A stretch of 64,000 bases of DNA, from assembly GCF_002797355.1 (NCBI RefSeq), contig NZ_KZ454939.1, positions 85,233-149,232 of the forward strand, given 5' to 3'. Shown here in pieces: positions 17,015 to 25,149 of the stretch. Every line of letters begins with the position of its first letter. The first letter of the stretch is position 1. The position numbers were made by a program, and so were the translations under genes. The notes under the pieces were generated by a model. The model was not told the DNA's origin. It ran no database searches and worked only from the letters and a program-made list of their open reading frames with translations. The DNA comes from Bacillus xiapuensis (GTDB taxonomy: Bacteria; Bacillota; Bacilli; Bacillales; Domibacillaceae).

Positions 17015-17199
17015 AGCAGCTGCAGTCCTCCTTGTTTGTTGGCATTAGCAGATAGCCTTGTATTCCTTTTGCTTTATCCGAGAGTTCTCTGCATATATAT
17101 GTGGCTGAAGGCAGGAAGGTACCAATCTCTTTGTCCAACAGGTTGAACGGCTAGCCAAAAAGGGTGAAAGTCAAGGGTACTCTCTTCCCGTGCTCATTG

Positions 17200-17625
17200 T
17201 TAAACGGAAGGGTTGATCTTATCCTTAAAGGCGCTGATTTTCTTCTTTGTCTCTGCGAGAAGCGCGTTAAGCTTCTGGAGATCTGGCTGTTCTTTTTTCA
17301 TTTCATTGATGAGGGGATACAGACTTTTTTCGATGTTTTTATAATCTTGAGGATAGGATTCCTCGATCATTTTCTCTATTTCATCCCATTTCTTCTCGAG
17401 CTGCTGGCCAGCTGTTGAAATCTTGTTAGGCGGATTGGTTGCTCTTTCTATTGCTGTTTCGGCCGCCTGCAAGGCCGTTTGTACTTGCCCTATGCCGCTT
17501 GTTAGGTCAGCTGTTTGCTGCACCGTCTCCGCTGCTTCTTTTGGACGCTTCTCATCATGGGTCCAATTGCACCCGCTTATTGCCACAGCTGCCGCTAAAG
17601 CTAAAAAACAATGGAATTTTTTCAT
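17200..17625 (-). CDS. Helical lipoprotein (DUF6376-like, tentative)
   Basis: A 141-residue lipoprotein: MKKFHCFLALAAAVAISGC is a type II signal peptide with lipobox ISGC (Cys19). The mature part is helical and highly charged (QTALQAAETAIERATN, LNALLAETKKKISAFK). Small lipoproteins of this pattern are common in Bacilli, with no known function. AGGAGG precedes the ATG, and a perfect GTTTACA-G-TGTAAAC palindrome lies 24 bases upstream, suggesting repressor control. Confidence 0.75.
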   Translation of the reverse strand: MKKFHCFLALAAAVAISGCNWTHDEKRPKEAAETVQQTADLTSGIGQVQTALQAAETAIERATNPPNKISTAGQQLEKKWDEIEKMIEESYPQDYKNIEKSLYPLINEMKKEQPDLQKLNALLAETKKKISAFKDKINPSV

Positions 17626-17648
17626 ATGATCCTCCTAGAAAGTTTTTT

Positions 17649-17663
17649 GTTTACAGTGTAAAC
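17649..17663. promoter_or_regulatory. Palindromic operator candidate before the lipoprotein gene
   Basis: GTTTACAGTGTAAAC is perfectly symmetric (7-1-7) and lies between the lipoprotein start and its likely promoter. The cognate regulator is unknown. Confidence 0.45.
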
Positions 17664-17965
17664 GGTTCCCGCCCCGTTTATACAGCATCTAAAAACATCA
17701 TCAGGATGCCGAAATAAAATGGGGATTAAACCGAATCGGGAAAAAGTAGGAATGCTGCTATTTTTAATTCATTTGATGAAGTTTCTTTTGTTGAAACTTT
17801 ACGTTTACTGAAGAAAACTTCAAAAATCGTATAATTTTAAAATTTATTGCCCCTAAATGGATAGTAGTTTTTGGTTTTTTGAAACATTTTTGGATATTAA
17901 GCGTTAAACAAAAAGGTATATTGTCGATATAATAATGGATTACATATATAAGGAATAATGGTAAA

Positions 17966-18211
17966 ATAAAGAAAGTGTTTTCGGTTTTAGTAACTTTAGC
18001 TTTAACTATGTCTGTAGTATTTTTGGTCATTCCCAGTAAGTCTTTGGCAGGATCCACCCTAGCGTTAACGGATTTACAGATTATTGGTATTACATCGGAT
18101 GGTAACAAATTTGTGCGGGAAAATATCCATCCTTATCAAATGGCAGCAAAAAAACCTTTAAACGGATCTGAAGTTCGCATCGCGGTATATTACAGATTTT
18201 CCGAACAAGAA
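17966..18211 (+). pseudogene. Secreted-protein gene, 5' half, split by the IS element
   Basis: The frame encodes KKVFSVLVTLALTMSVVFL... with a clear signal peptide ending near PSKSLAG, then about 55 residues of mature protein up to YYRFSEQE, where the IS200/IS605 element begins. The expected start position, 10 bases after AAGGAA, reads ATA instead of ATG (17966); GTG 17975 is the next start but would lose the Lys-Lys of the signal peptide. The reading frame continues exactly in the 3' half at 20021. No known family recognised. Confidence 0.7.
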
Positions 18212-18382
18212 AGCCCACACAGGTCGCAGACCGTCTTTAGACGTGGGATGATAGTGAGGTCAAATACGGAGTACCGCATTTAACCGTAAGGTTTTGCGGT
18301 ACTTCAAGTATTGGAAAACTCCACTATATTTATTTTTATATATTTGTTGTCGTTTATAGTGAAAACTGATAAAAATATAAGT

Positions 18383-18781
18383 ATGGAAGATTATAGAAGA
18401 ACTACTACAACCGTATCATTCATTAACTATCATTTTGTGTTTTGTCCTCGATACAGAAGAAAAATATTTCTTGACAACAAGCGAGAAAAGAGATTCAAAG
18501 AAATGGTGCACGAAATATGCGAACCACTAAAAATACAAGTGATTGCTTTAGAATGTGACAAAGACCATGCACACATGTTTCTCAATGTACTACCTACACT
18601 AAGCCCTGCAAACATCATGGCAAAAATCAAAGGAGTGACATCTAAACAGTTGCGAGAAGAATTTCCGCACCTGCGACACCTGCCAAGTTTGTGGACACGT
18701 TCTTATTTTGTTTCTACTGCTGGAAACGTATCAAGTCAAACTATAAAGCGATATGTTGAACAACAAAAAACAAGGGGGTGA
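18383..18781 (+). CDS. tnpA: IS200/IS605 Y1 transposase TnpA
   Basis: A 132-residue HUH-family transposase that cuts and rejoins single-stranded DNA at the element ends. The metal-binding HAH motif is in CDKDHAHMFLNV and the nucleophilic tyrosine is in the C-terminal helix, TIKRYVEQQ. ATG 18383 gives the standard N-terminus MEDYRRTTTTVS; the frame is open further upstream but has no start site. It appears complete. tnpB follows 4 bases after the stop. Confidence 0.93.
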   Translation: MEDYRRTTTTVSFINYHFVFCPRYRRKIFLDNKREKRFKEMVHEICEPLKIQVIALECDKDHAHMFLNVLPTLSPANIMAKIKGVTSKQLREEFPHLRHLPSLWTRSYFVSTAGNVSSQTIKRYVEQQKTRG

Positions 18782-18785
18782 AATC

Positions 18786-19862
18786 ATGTCACAAACAATC
18801 ACTGTAAAAATCAAATTGCTACCTACTAAAGAACAGGATTTGACTTTGACCGAAATGAGTAAAACATACATTTCAACAATCAACGATCTTGTGTCTGAAA
18901 TGGTAAAAGAAAAGAAAAGCACTAAGAAAACAAGTAAAAACATTGGTGCTTCTTTGCCCAGTGCGGTGAAAAACCAAGCAATTAAAGATGCGAAAAGTGT
19001 TTTCAAGAAGGCAAAGAAAACAAAATTTGAAACCATTCCAGTCTTAAAGAAACCTACGTGTATCTGGAACAACCAAAACTACTCTTTGGACTTCACTCAT
19101 ATTTCACTGCCGATCATGATTGACGGTAAAGCCAAGAAAACGCCTATTCGGGCTTTATTAATTGATAAGGAAAATCGAAATTTCAATTTGCTGAAACATA
19201 AGTTAGGCACATTGCGTATCACGAAAAAGTCAAATAAATGGATCGCACAAATTTCTGTCACTACGCCTACTCCTCAAAAAACGGGATTCAAGGTTATGGG
19301 AGTTGACTTAGGTTTAAAAGTTCCGGCTGTTGCAGTAACTGATGACGGAAAAGTGCGTTTCTTTGGTAACGGCAGACAGAATAAATATAAAAAGAGAAAG
19401 TTTCGTTCTGTTCGTAAAGCATTAGGCAAAAAGAAAAAATTAAATGCTATCCGCAGTTCAAAAAACAAGGAACAGCGTTGGATGAAAGATCAAGACCATA
19501 AAGTAAGTCGTGCGATTGTTAATTTTGCTAAAGAAAATGAAATCTCTGTCATTCGTTTAGAACAATTAGCGAATATCAGACAGACGACAAGAACAAGTCG
19601 TAAAAACGAAAAGAATTTGCATACATGGTCCTTTTATCGTCTATCTCAATTTATTGAGTACAAGGCCAAGTTAGAAGGCATTAAGGTTGAATATGTGAAT
19701 CCTGTTTATACGAGTCAAACATGTCCTAACTGTTCTGAAAAGAACAAAGCACAAGACCGCAAATACAAGTGTAAATGCGGATTCGAGAAACATCGTGATC
19801 TAGTAGGTGCTATGAATATTCGATGTGCACCTGTGATTGATGGTAATAGTCAATCAGCATAG
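18786..19862 (+). CDS. tnpB: RNA-guided nuclease TnpB (RuvC-type)
   Basis: A 358-residue TnpB, the IS-encoded relative of Cas12. The RuvC residues are visible: Asp in GVDLGLKVP, Glu in VIRLEQLANI and Asp in KHRDLVGAMNI. Between the last two is a zinc finger (CPNC ... CKCG). It should cut DNA at targets matching the guide part of the RNA from the right end of the element, favouring retention of the IS. ATG 18786 follows AAGGGGGTGA at normal spacing. It looks intact. Confidence 0.92.
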   Translation: MSQTITVKIKLLPTKEQDLTLTEMSKTYISTINDLVSEMVKEKKSTKKTSKNIGASLPSAVKNQAIKDAKSVFKKAKKTKFETIPVLKKPTCIWNNQNYSLDFTHISLPIMIDGKAKKTPIRALLIDKENRNFNLLKHKLGTLRITKKSNKWIAQISVTTPTPQKTGFKVMGVDLGLKVPAVAVTDDGKVRFFGNGRQNKYKKRKFRSVRKALGKKKKLNAIRSSKNKEQRWMKDQDHKVSRAIVNFAKENEISVIRLEQLANIRQTTRTSRKNEKNLHTWSFYRLSQFIEYKAKLEGIKVEYVNPVYTSQTCPNCSEKNKAQDRKYKCKCGFEKHRDLVGAMNIRCAPVIDGNSQSA

Positions 19863-20020
19863 GGAACTATAGGTTCTGCCCTATGAGGGGCAATGAGATG
19901 CCCTCATCTTGAAGGTTGTTCAAAACAGAAATGGACTGCGAACGCTTAGCCATTCAAGAATCCCACCCGTTTAACCGTAAGGTTTAGGGCTTGCGTCTTT
20001 AGACGTGGGAGTCTCAAGAA
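19863..20020 (+). ncRNA. Predicted omega RNA (reRNA) scaffold at the right end
   Basis: The 3' end of tnpB plus the right end of such elements is known to give the guide RNA of TnpB. Here the region folds into hairpins (GAGGGGCAATGAGATGCCCTC and the CGTCTTTAGACG end hairpin). The guide would be the flanking host DNA, starting GGTACTGAGCGTCATGGAGG at 20021. Boundaries are inferred, not seen. Confidence 0.5.
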
Positions 20021-20275
20021 GGTACTGAGCGTCATGGAGGGATACGAATTTATAGTGATGGAGTGGATATCACTTCACAAACAAGCAAGGCAGCTAATGA
20101 TGATTTATTATCGGGAGCGGATAGAATTGTATATGGATATATAAAGTATTACAAAATTCCAATTGAATTATTAAGCTCTGGGGGAATAACTGTTTCTACA
20201 AATAATGATGATCCTCCTAATAAAGTTGTTAATGATCATTTAAGTTTCACAATAAATAATGGAGAGGTGAATTGA
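20021..20275 (+). pseudogene. Secreted-protein gene, 3' half
   Basis: The frame GTERHGGIRIYSDGVDITSQ... continues the 5' half at 17966-18211 without loss of a base and ends at TGA 20273-20275. The rejoined product would be about 166 residues. The 3' half contains Ser/Asp/Asn-rich segments and KYYKIPIELLSSGG. It is not expressed as a secreted protein while the element is present. The next gene starts 4 bases on and was probably co-transcribed. Confidence 0.7.
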
Positions 20276-20279
20276 TTCA

Positions 20280-20639
20280 ATGAGTGTTGATTTTGGCAAT
20301 CCTAGTAATAAAGCAGCTTTTCAGGCATATAGTCAATTGACATTAGTTTCTCGTTTCAAACAGCACCTGGAAACTGGGAGAGATTTTGGAGATCAAACAA
20401 TAGAAGAAATAGAAAGTCAGATGGGTTTAAGCGAATTTATGGATGCAATTAAATCCGACAAAGTGGTTAATCCTGGTTTATCTCGTGAAGTATCCGACTT
20501 TCATAACGGGATTTTACGGGACCGCATGCGACTCTCTGGAGACGTAGCTTATGCTGGCCAAGTATCTTCTATCATTAATAAAGCTTTTAAGTTAGGGTTA
20601 GTTGGCAATGACCAAGAGCTCATTAGAAAATACAAATAA
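20280..20639 (+). CDS. Unknown 119-residue protein
   Basis: A soluble, mostly helical protein, MSVDFGNPSNKAAFQAYSQ..., with no recognised motif, signal peptide or membrane segment. GGAGAGG lies upstream. It begins 4 bases after the stop of the interrupted secreted-protein gene, so the two formed an operon; a secreted protein with a small cytosolic partner is one possible reading, but nothing in the sequence proves it. Base composition is AT-rich like the rest of this patch. Confidence 0.6.
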   Translation: MSVDFGNPSNKAAFQAYSQLTLVSRFKQHLETGRDFGDQTIEEIESQMGLSEFMDAIKSDKVVNPGLSREVSDFHNGILRDRMRLSGDVAYAGQVSSIINKAFKLGLVGNDQELIRKYK

Positions 20640-20712
20640 TAATTTATTATAAGTGAAAGCATAGATCACAAGCAGTCACTATTTATAATGTGGTTAATTG
20701 CAAAGGTAAGTA

Positions 20713-20750
20713 GAACAAGCCCTTCTCGTGTGAGAGGGGCTTGTTCATTT
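20713..20750 (+). terminator. Terminator after the AT-rich patch
   Basis: GAACAAGCCC pairs with GGGGCTTGTTC around TTCTCGTGTGAGA and is followed by ATTTAT. The remainder of the gap 20640-20994 shows nothing further. Confidence 0.8.
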
Positions 20751-20994
20751 ATACAAAGAGTGATGCAATGGAGAGAATTAAAGCAATATCGGCAGTTTGA
20801 GAGCAGCGTGGGCCAATTTCATACTTTTATCCCCCTTCTCCAGTGCACTAGTTTATTTGGTTTCGATCAGCAAATGATCAGCTTTCCCTAATTCTTTTTC
20901 AATATCCTTAAAAATGAAGACGAAGGAGTGCAGGAAGTCTCTTTGTTATGACATAATAAAGGGAGAAGTAATCAAAAGAAATGATGGTGGATCT

Positions 20995-22191
20995 ATGACA
21001 AAAGTTCAAACAGTCAAAATTAATAATAAGTATGCGGCTAAGATGAAAAAGGGCTATCCGCTTATTGAAAAGGGGGCTATTGAACAGCCGAAGCTGCTCA
21101 AGCGGGAGGGCGAGTTGCTGCGGCTTGTAGATGAGAAAGGCGATTTTATCGGCATCGGCTATTATGGCGTACAAAATAAGGGTCTCGGATGGATTATCAG
21201 CCGCCGGCCTGATGAAAGAGTTGATACGGCCTTCTTTGCGAGAAAAATCCAAACCGCTCTTTCTCATCGTCAAAAATTATTTAATGATCCGGAAACGACA
21301 GCTTTTCGGGTGGTAAATGGAGAAGGCGACGGTCTTGGCGGAGTCACGATCGACTTCTACGGCGGTTACTACTTAATTCAATGGTACAGCAAAGGGATTT
21401 ATTCATTTAAGGAGCCTCTTCTTGCAGCGCTTGGACAAGTGGCTGAATATAAAGGGATTTATCAAAAAAAGCGATTTAAAGAAAAGGGGCAATACCTTGA
21501 AGAAGATGATTTTGTTATGGGAGAAAGGGGCTCTTTCCCGATCATAGTCAAGGAAAATGGTGTGCGATTCGCGATCTACTTGAATGATGGGGCGATGACC
21601 GGGGTTTTTTTGGATCAGCGTGAGGTGCGCAAGGCGATCCGCGAACGTTATTCAGAGGGGGCAGACATGCTGAATATGTTTTCCTATACGGGAGCGTTTT
21701 CGGTGAATGCGGCTCTTGGCGGTGCCAACTTGACAACGAGCGTCGATGTGGCAAACCGCAGCCTTCCGAAGACGATTGAGCAATTTGCGGTGAACGGCAT
21801 GGACTATGAACAGCAAGAAATCATTGTAGATGATGTATTTCAATATTTTAAATATGCTGCCCGGAAGAAGCGGACATTCGATCTCGTTGTTCTGGATCCG
21901 CCAAGCTTTGCGAAAACGAAAAAAAGGACATTCAGTGCGGCTAAAGACTATACCGGACTGCTGAAAGAAACAATTGCCATAACGAAAGACCAAGGTGTTA
22001 TCGTGGCTTCCACGAATTGCAGCGCATTTGGCATGAAAAAATTCAAGCGCTTTATCCAAGACGCCTGTAAAGAAACAAAAACGAACTTTAATATTCTGGA
22101 AGAATACAGCTTGCCTGAAGATTTTCGGACAATCCGTGCATTTCCGGAAGGCGATTACTTGAAGGTCGTATTTTTGCGAGTGAAAAAGTAA
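20995..22191 (+). CDS. RlmI-like rRNA (cytosine-C5) methyltransferase with PUA domain
   Basis: A 398-residue class I SAM-dependent RNA methyltransferase. The N-terminal PUA-like domain (VQTVKINNKYAAKMKKGYPLI) is followed by a central EEHXY-like part and a Rossmann methyltransferase with ADMLNMFSYTGAFSVNAALGG (SAM loop) and VVLDPPSFAK (catalytic motif IV). Same architecture as E. coli RlmI, which methylates C1962 of 23S rRNA, and B. subtilis YwbD. ATG 20995 follows GGTGG; a longer frame from 20914 is unlikely. Ends in its own terminator. Confidence 0.87.
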   Translation: MTKVQTVKINNKYAAKMKKGYPLIEKGAIEQPKLLKREGELLRLVDEKGDFIGIGYYGVQNKGLGWIISRRPDERVDTAFFARKIQTALSHRQKLFNDPETTAFRVVNGEGDGLGGVTIDFYGGYYLIQWYSKGIYSFKEPLLAALGQVAEYKGIYQKKRFKEKGQYLEEDDFVMGERGSFPIIVKENGVRFAIYLNDGAMTGVFLDQREVRKAIRERYSEGADMLNMFSYTGAFSVNAALGGANLTTSVDVANRSLPKTIEQFAVNGMDYEQQEIIVDDVFQYFKYAARKKRTFDLVVLDPPSFAKTKKRTFSAAKDYTGLLKETIAITKDQGVIVASTNCSAFGMKKFKRFIQDACKETKTNFNILEEYSLPEDFRTIRAFPEGDYLKVVFLRVKK

Positions 22192-22213
22192 TCGATTCAT
22201 AATCAGAGCAATG

Positions 22214-22256
22214 GAATCGCCTCCTGCGAAAATTTATTCGCAGGAGGCGATTTTAT
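22214..22256 (+). terminator. Terminator after the methyltransferase gene
   Basis: AATCGCCTCCTGCGAA pairs perfectly with TTCGCAGGAGGCGATT, followed by TTATCGTTATT. Confidence 0.85.
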
Positions 22257-22274
22257 CGTTATTGAGAAAGAAAA

Positions 22275-22310
22275 TGACATTTGTCACTTTTTTTCATGAC
22301 ATAGTCTACT
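22275..22310. promoter_or_regulatory. Possible response-regulator boxes before the ABC operon
   Basis: TGACATTTGTCA (22275-22286) is a perfect inverted repeat, and ATGACATAGTC (from about 22296) repeats the half site. DesR/LiaR-type regulators bind repeated GTCAT-like sites, and the operon downstream encodes one, so autoregulation is plausible. Confidence 0.4.
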
Positions 22311-22365
22311 AAACGATTGCCGTTTTGGAATATACACTGAAGGTAATGAATGAGGAGGTGCTGGA

Positions 22366-23262
22366 ATGAGGGAAGCAATTAAGGCAGAGCGGGTATCGAA
22401 GGTATTTCACCATCACACAGCAGTTCATGAAGTATCATTTGCTATTCATCCGGGAGAGGTTGTTGCGATTCTTGGCCCAAACGGTGCTGGAAAGACGACG
22501 ATGATTTCGATGATATTGGGGCTGCTCGTTCCTTCTAACGGAAAGATAAGTGTGCTTGAGCACCCGCCAGCAGAGAAGGCTGTCCGCGAGCAGATCGGAG
22601 CAATGCTTCAGGATGTCAGCATCATGCACGGGCTGAAGGTGAAGGAGCTGCTTGACCTTGTCCGCAGCTATTATCCGGATCCTTTGCCGCTTCCGGATCT
22701 GATTGATTTCACGGGGTTAAATGAAAAGGATATAAAGACAAGAGTCGAGAAGCTATCCGGCGGTCAAAAAAGACGTCTTAACTTTGGGTTAGCGCTGGCG
22801 GGGGATCCGAAGCTTTTAATATTGGATGAACCTACGGTGGGGCTGGATGTTCACTCACGGAGGCTTTTTTGGAAAACGATCCGACAGCTGGCTGGCAGGG
22901 GGAAAACGGTGATATTTTCAACCCATTATTTGCAGGAGGCGGACGATGTGGCAGACCGTATTTTACTGTTTAAAGAAGGTCGTATTATTGCGGACGGTAC
23001 GCCTGCAAAAATCAAGGCCTCCCTTTTAACGAGAACGGTTTCTTTCCAAGCTGATTGCCCAGTCGAAATATTTAAGGAGTGGTCTGCGGTTCAGCAAGCA
23101 TACACGGAAAATGGTCGGCACTATTTGAAAACGAAGGATTCAGATGAAGTATTGGCGCGTCTGTTTGCTTTAAACATCGGCGCCAAAGAGATTCAAGTGG
23201 AGAGCGGCAATTTAGAAACAGCCTTTGAGCAGCTGACGGCAAAACCAAAAGGAGGCGTTTAG
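22366..23262 (+). CDS. ABC transporter ATP-binding protein, YvfR type
   Basis: A 298-residue ABC ATPase for an export-type transporter. Walker A GPNGAGKTT, signature LSGGQKRRL, Walker B LLILDEPTVGLD and the switch His in FSTHYLQEADD are all present. The last 80 residues form the C-terminal regulatory extension seen in DrrA/NatA-like subunits. The gene order ATPase-permease-kinase-regulator matches B. subtilis yvfR-yvfS-yvfT-yvfU. AGGAGG precedes the ATG. The transported compound is unknown; drug or peptide export is likely. Confidence 0.88.
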   Translation: MREAIKAERVSKVFHHHTAVHEVSFAIHPGEVVAILGPNGAGKTTMISMILGLLVPSNGKISVLEHPPAEKAVREQIGAMLQDVSIMHGLKVKELLDLVRSYYPDPLPLPDLIDFTGLNEKDIKTRVEKLSGGQKRRLNFGLALAGDPKLLILDEPTVGLDVHSRRLFWKTIRQLAGRGKTVIFSTHYLQEADDVADRILLFKEGRIIADGTPAKIKASLLTRTVSFQADCPVEIFKEWSAVQQAYTENGRHYLKTKDSDEVLARLFALNIGAKEIQVESGNLETAFEQLTAKPKGGV

Positions 23263-23263
23263 C

Positions 23264-24001
23264 ATGAATACATGGATCAAGCAATGTCAGGCGGAAACTC
23301 TGCGGGTGCTGCGCAATCCTTATTTTGTATTTTGGTCATTAGCTATGCCGATCTTTTTCTATTTTATCTTTACGAAGGTGATAAACACGAATGTGCCAAA
23401 TGAGGCCATGTGGCAAGCTCATTATTTAATGTCGATGACTGCTTTTAGTGTGATGGGGTCCGCAATCATGACTTTGGGGATTCGGCTTGTACAAGAACGA
23501 TCGCTTGGTTGGTCAGCGTATATGCGTATCACTCCGCTTCCCAACACCATCTATTTCCTTGCCCAAATGGCCGGCCAGACGTTGATTCATCTGCTTTCCA
23601 TCATAGTTATATTTACGGCTGGCGCGCTCATAAATGACATTTCTCTTACCCTTTGGCAGTGGATCGGCAGCGGGCTATGGATTTTGTTCGGGTCATTTCC
23701 GTTTCTTGCATTAGGCATTTTGTTTGGAGCGATGAGGAAAGTGGAAACGGCCGCGGGAGTGAGCAATGTATTATATATTGCTTTAGCATTGTGCGGAGGA
23801 CTGTGGATGCCGTTGGATGTTATGCCAGAGACAATGCAGAAAATTGCCGAATGGCTGCCTTCTTACCATTATGGCAGCGGTGCATGGGAGCTTATACGGG
23901 GAGATGCTCCCAGCTGGAAGAATGTTCTGATTTTATTATCATACTTTTTGCTGTTCATGATACTATCTAGTTATACGAGAAGAAAACAAGAAGCGATGTG
24001 A
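23264..24001 (+). CDS. ABC-2 type permease, YvfS type
   Basis: A 245-residue ABC-2 membrane protein with about six helices, including MPIFFYFIFTKV near residues 28-39 and the late WMPLDVMPETMQKIAEWLPSY signature of the family. It forms the channel for the ATPase encoded one base upstream (stop 23262, ATG 23264; AAGGAGG lies inside the end of the ATPase gene). Its stop overlaps the start of the kinase gene. Confidence 0.87.
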   Translation: MNTWIKQCQAETLRVLRNPYFVFWSLAMPIFFYFIFTKVINTNVPNEAMWQAHYLMSMTAFSVMGSAIMTLGIRLVQERSLGWSAYMRITPLPNTIYFLAQMAGQTLIHLLSIIVIFTAGALINDISLTLWQWIGSGLWILFGSFPFLALGILFGAMRKVETAAGVSNVLYIALALCGGLWMPLDVMPETMQKIAEWLPSYHYGSGAWELIRGDAPSWKNVLILLSYFLLFMILSSYTRRKQEAM

Positions 24002-25149
24002 TCTGCAGCATGGGTAGGAAGAAGTGGAATATTCAATTGTTCCCAAAGTCATTCGGGATTCTTCCCTATATATTTCTGTTGTATGTGATTATGCCGGCTT
24101 ACAATGTGATGAACGAAACGGGATGGGAAAGGGTGCTTGGTGCAGCCTTGCTCTTTCTGTTCTTAATCACTTACCGGCAGCTGTACGTTTCAATGGGAGA
24201 GGAGAATTTTTCTTTTTGGCTGGCTTTTCAAATGCTGATCGTGTTCATTTTTAGTTTATTTTTTCATGTTAATATGATATTTATGGGTTTTTTTCCAGCC
24301 AATTTTATCGGATGGTATGAGCATACGGTACAGGAGCAGCGAAAGTTTAAAATCGCTTTCTCCTTTCTAATTCTTATTGAAGTTCTTCCTCTAATCAGAT
24401 GGGGGCTGCTTACTGATCTGAGAGAGCTGGCTTATTTCTTTCCGTTTTTAATCGTTATGCTGCTCTCTCCCTTCGGCGTTCGTTCTATAAATAAGCAAAT
24501 GCAGCTCGAAAAGCAATTAGATGAAGCCAATGAGCAAATAAATGAATTGGTGAAGCGGGAGGAAAGACTTCGAATTTCCCGGGATTTGCATGACACGTTA
24601 GGCCATACACTATCGCTTATAGCTTTAAAAAGTCAATTGGTGGAAAGGTTAATCAGACGGGATGCCGACCGAGCGGAGAATGAAGCGAAAGAAATAGAGA
24701 AAACATCGCGAGCCGCTCTTAAACAAGTGCGAGAGCTTGTAGCCAGTATGAGAGCCATAACGATTGCGGATGAATTAATTCATGTTGAAAAGATTTTGCA
24801 GGCGGCTGGAATTGCTTATCACTGCAAAGCAGAGATGGATCTGTCAGAAATTTCACCGCTTTTTCAAAGCATTATTAGCATGTGCTTGCGTGAAGCAGCT
24901 ACTAATGTTGTCAAACATAGCCAAGCCGAGAACTGCATGATTCAAATCACACGGTCAGAGGAAGAGATTCGCGTTGAAATGAAAGACGATGGGGTTGGAG
25001 TTGGCGTTCCGGATCGGAACAGCAGCGGACTTAAGGGAATGGAGGAGCGCTTGGCTTTAGTTGGTGGGAGTTACCGACTGATAAATCAAAATGGCGCTTT
25101 ATTAGCTATTACGGTGCCGGTGATTAAGAAAGAGGGTGTCTGCGTGTGA
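23998..25149 (+). CDS. Sensor histidine kinase, DesK/YvfT type
   Basis: A 383-residue membrane kinase. About five hydrophobic helices fill residues 15-160, then a coiled-coil, the HisKA_3 phospho-acceptor (RISRDLHDTLGHTLS, His about 199) and a short ATPase domain with REAATNVVKHS (N box) and DDGVGVGV (G1). This is the NarL-partner class of kinases that sense the membrane or envelope. GTG 23998 overlaps the permease stop by GTGA; ATG 24010 is an alternative. It pairs with the regulator that overlaps its end. Confidence 0.86.
   Translation: MICSMGRKKWNIQLFPKSFGILPYIFLLYVIMPAYNVMNETGWERVLGAALLFLFLITYRQLYVSMGEENFSFWLAFQMLIVFIFSLFFHVNMIFMGFFPANFIGWYEHTVQEQRKFKIAFSFLILIEVLPLIRWGLLTDLRELAYFFPFLIVMLLSPFGVRSINKQMQLEKQLDEANEQINELVKREERLRISRDLHDTLGHTLSLIALKSQLVERLIRRDADRAENEAKEIEKTSRAALKQVRELVASMRAITIADELIHVEKILQAAGIAYHCKAEMDLSEISPLFQSIISMCLREAATNVVKHSQAENCMIQITRSEEEIRVEMKDDGVGVGVPDRNSSGLKGMEERLALVGGSYRLINQNGALLAITVPVIKKEGVCV

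Larger units (their letters stand above)
18212..20020 (+). mobile_element. IS200/IS605-family insertion sequence with tnpA and tnpB
   Basis: An element of about 1.8 kb. Both ends carry the sub-terminal CGTCTTTAGACGTGGGA hairpin motif (near 18232 and 19996) and a TTTAACCGTAAGG segment (near 18280 and 19980). CAAGAA occurs on both sides (18206-18211 and 20015-20020); deleting one copy plus the element restores the interrupted gene in frame, so the ends are known to within six bases. There is no target duplication beyond this, as expected for Y1 transposition. Confidence 0.9.
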
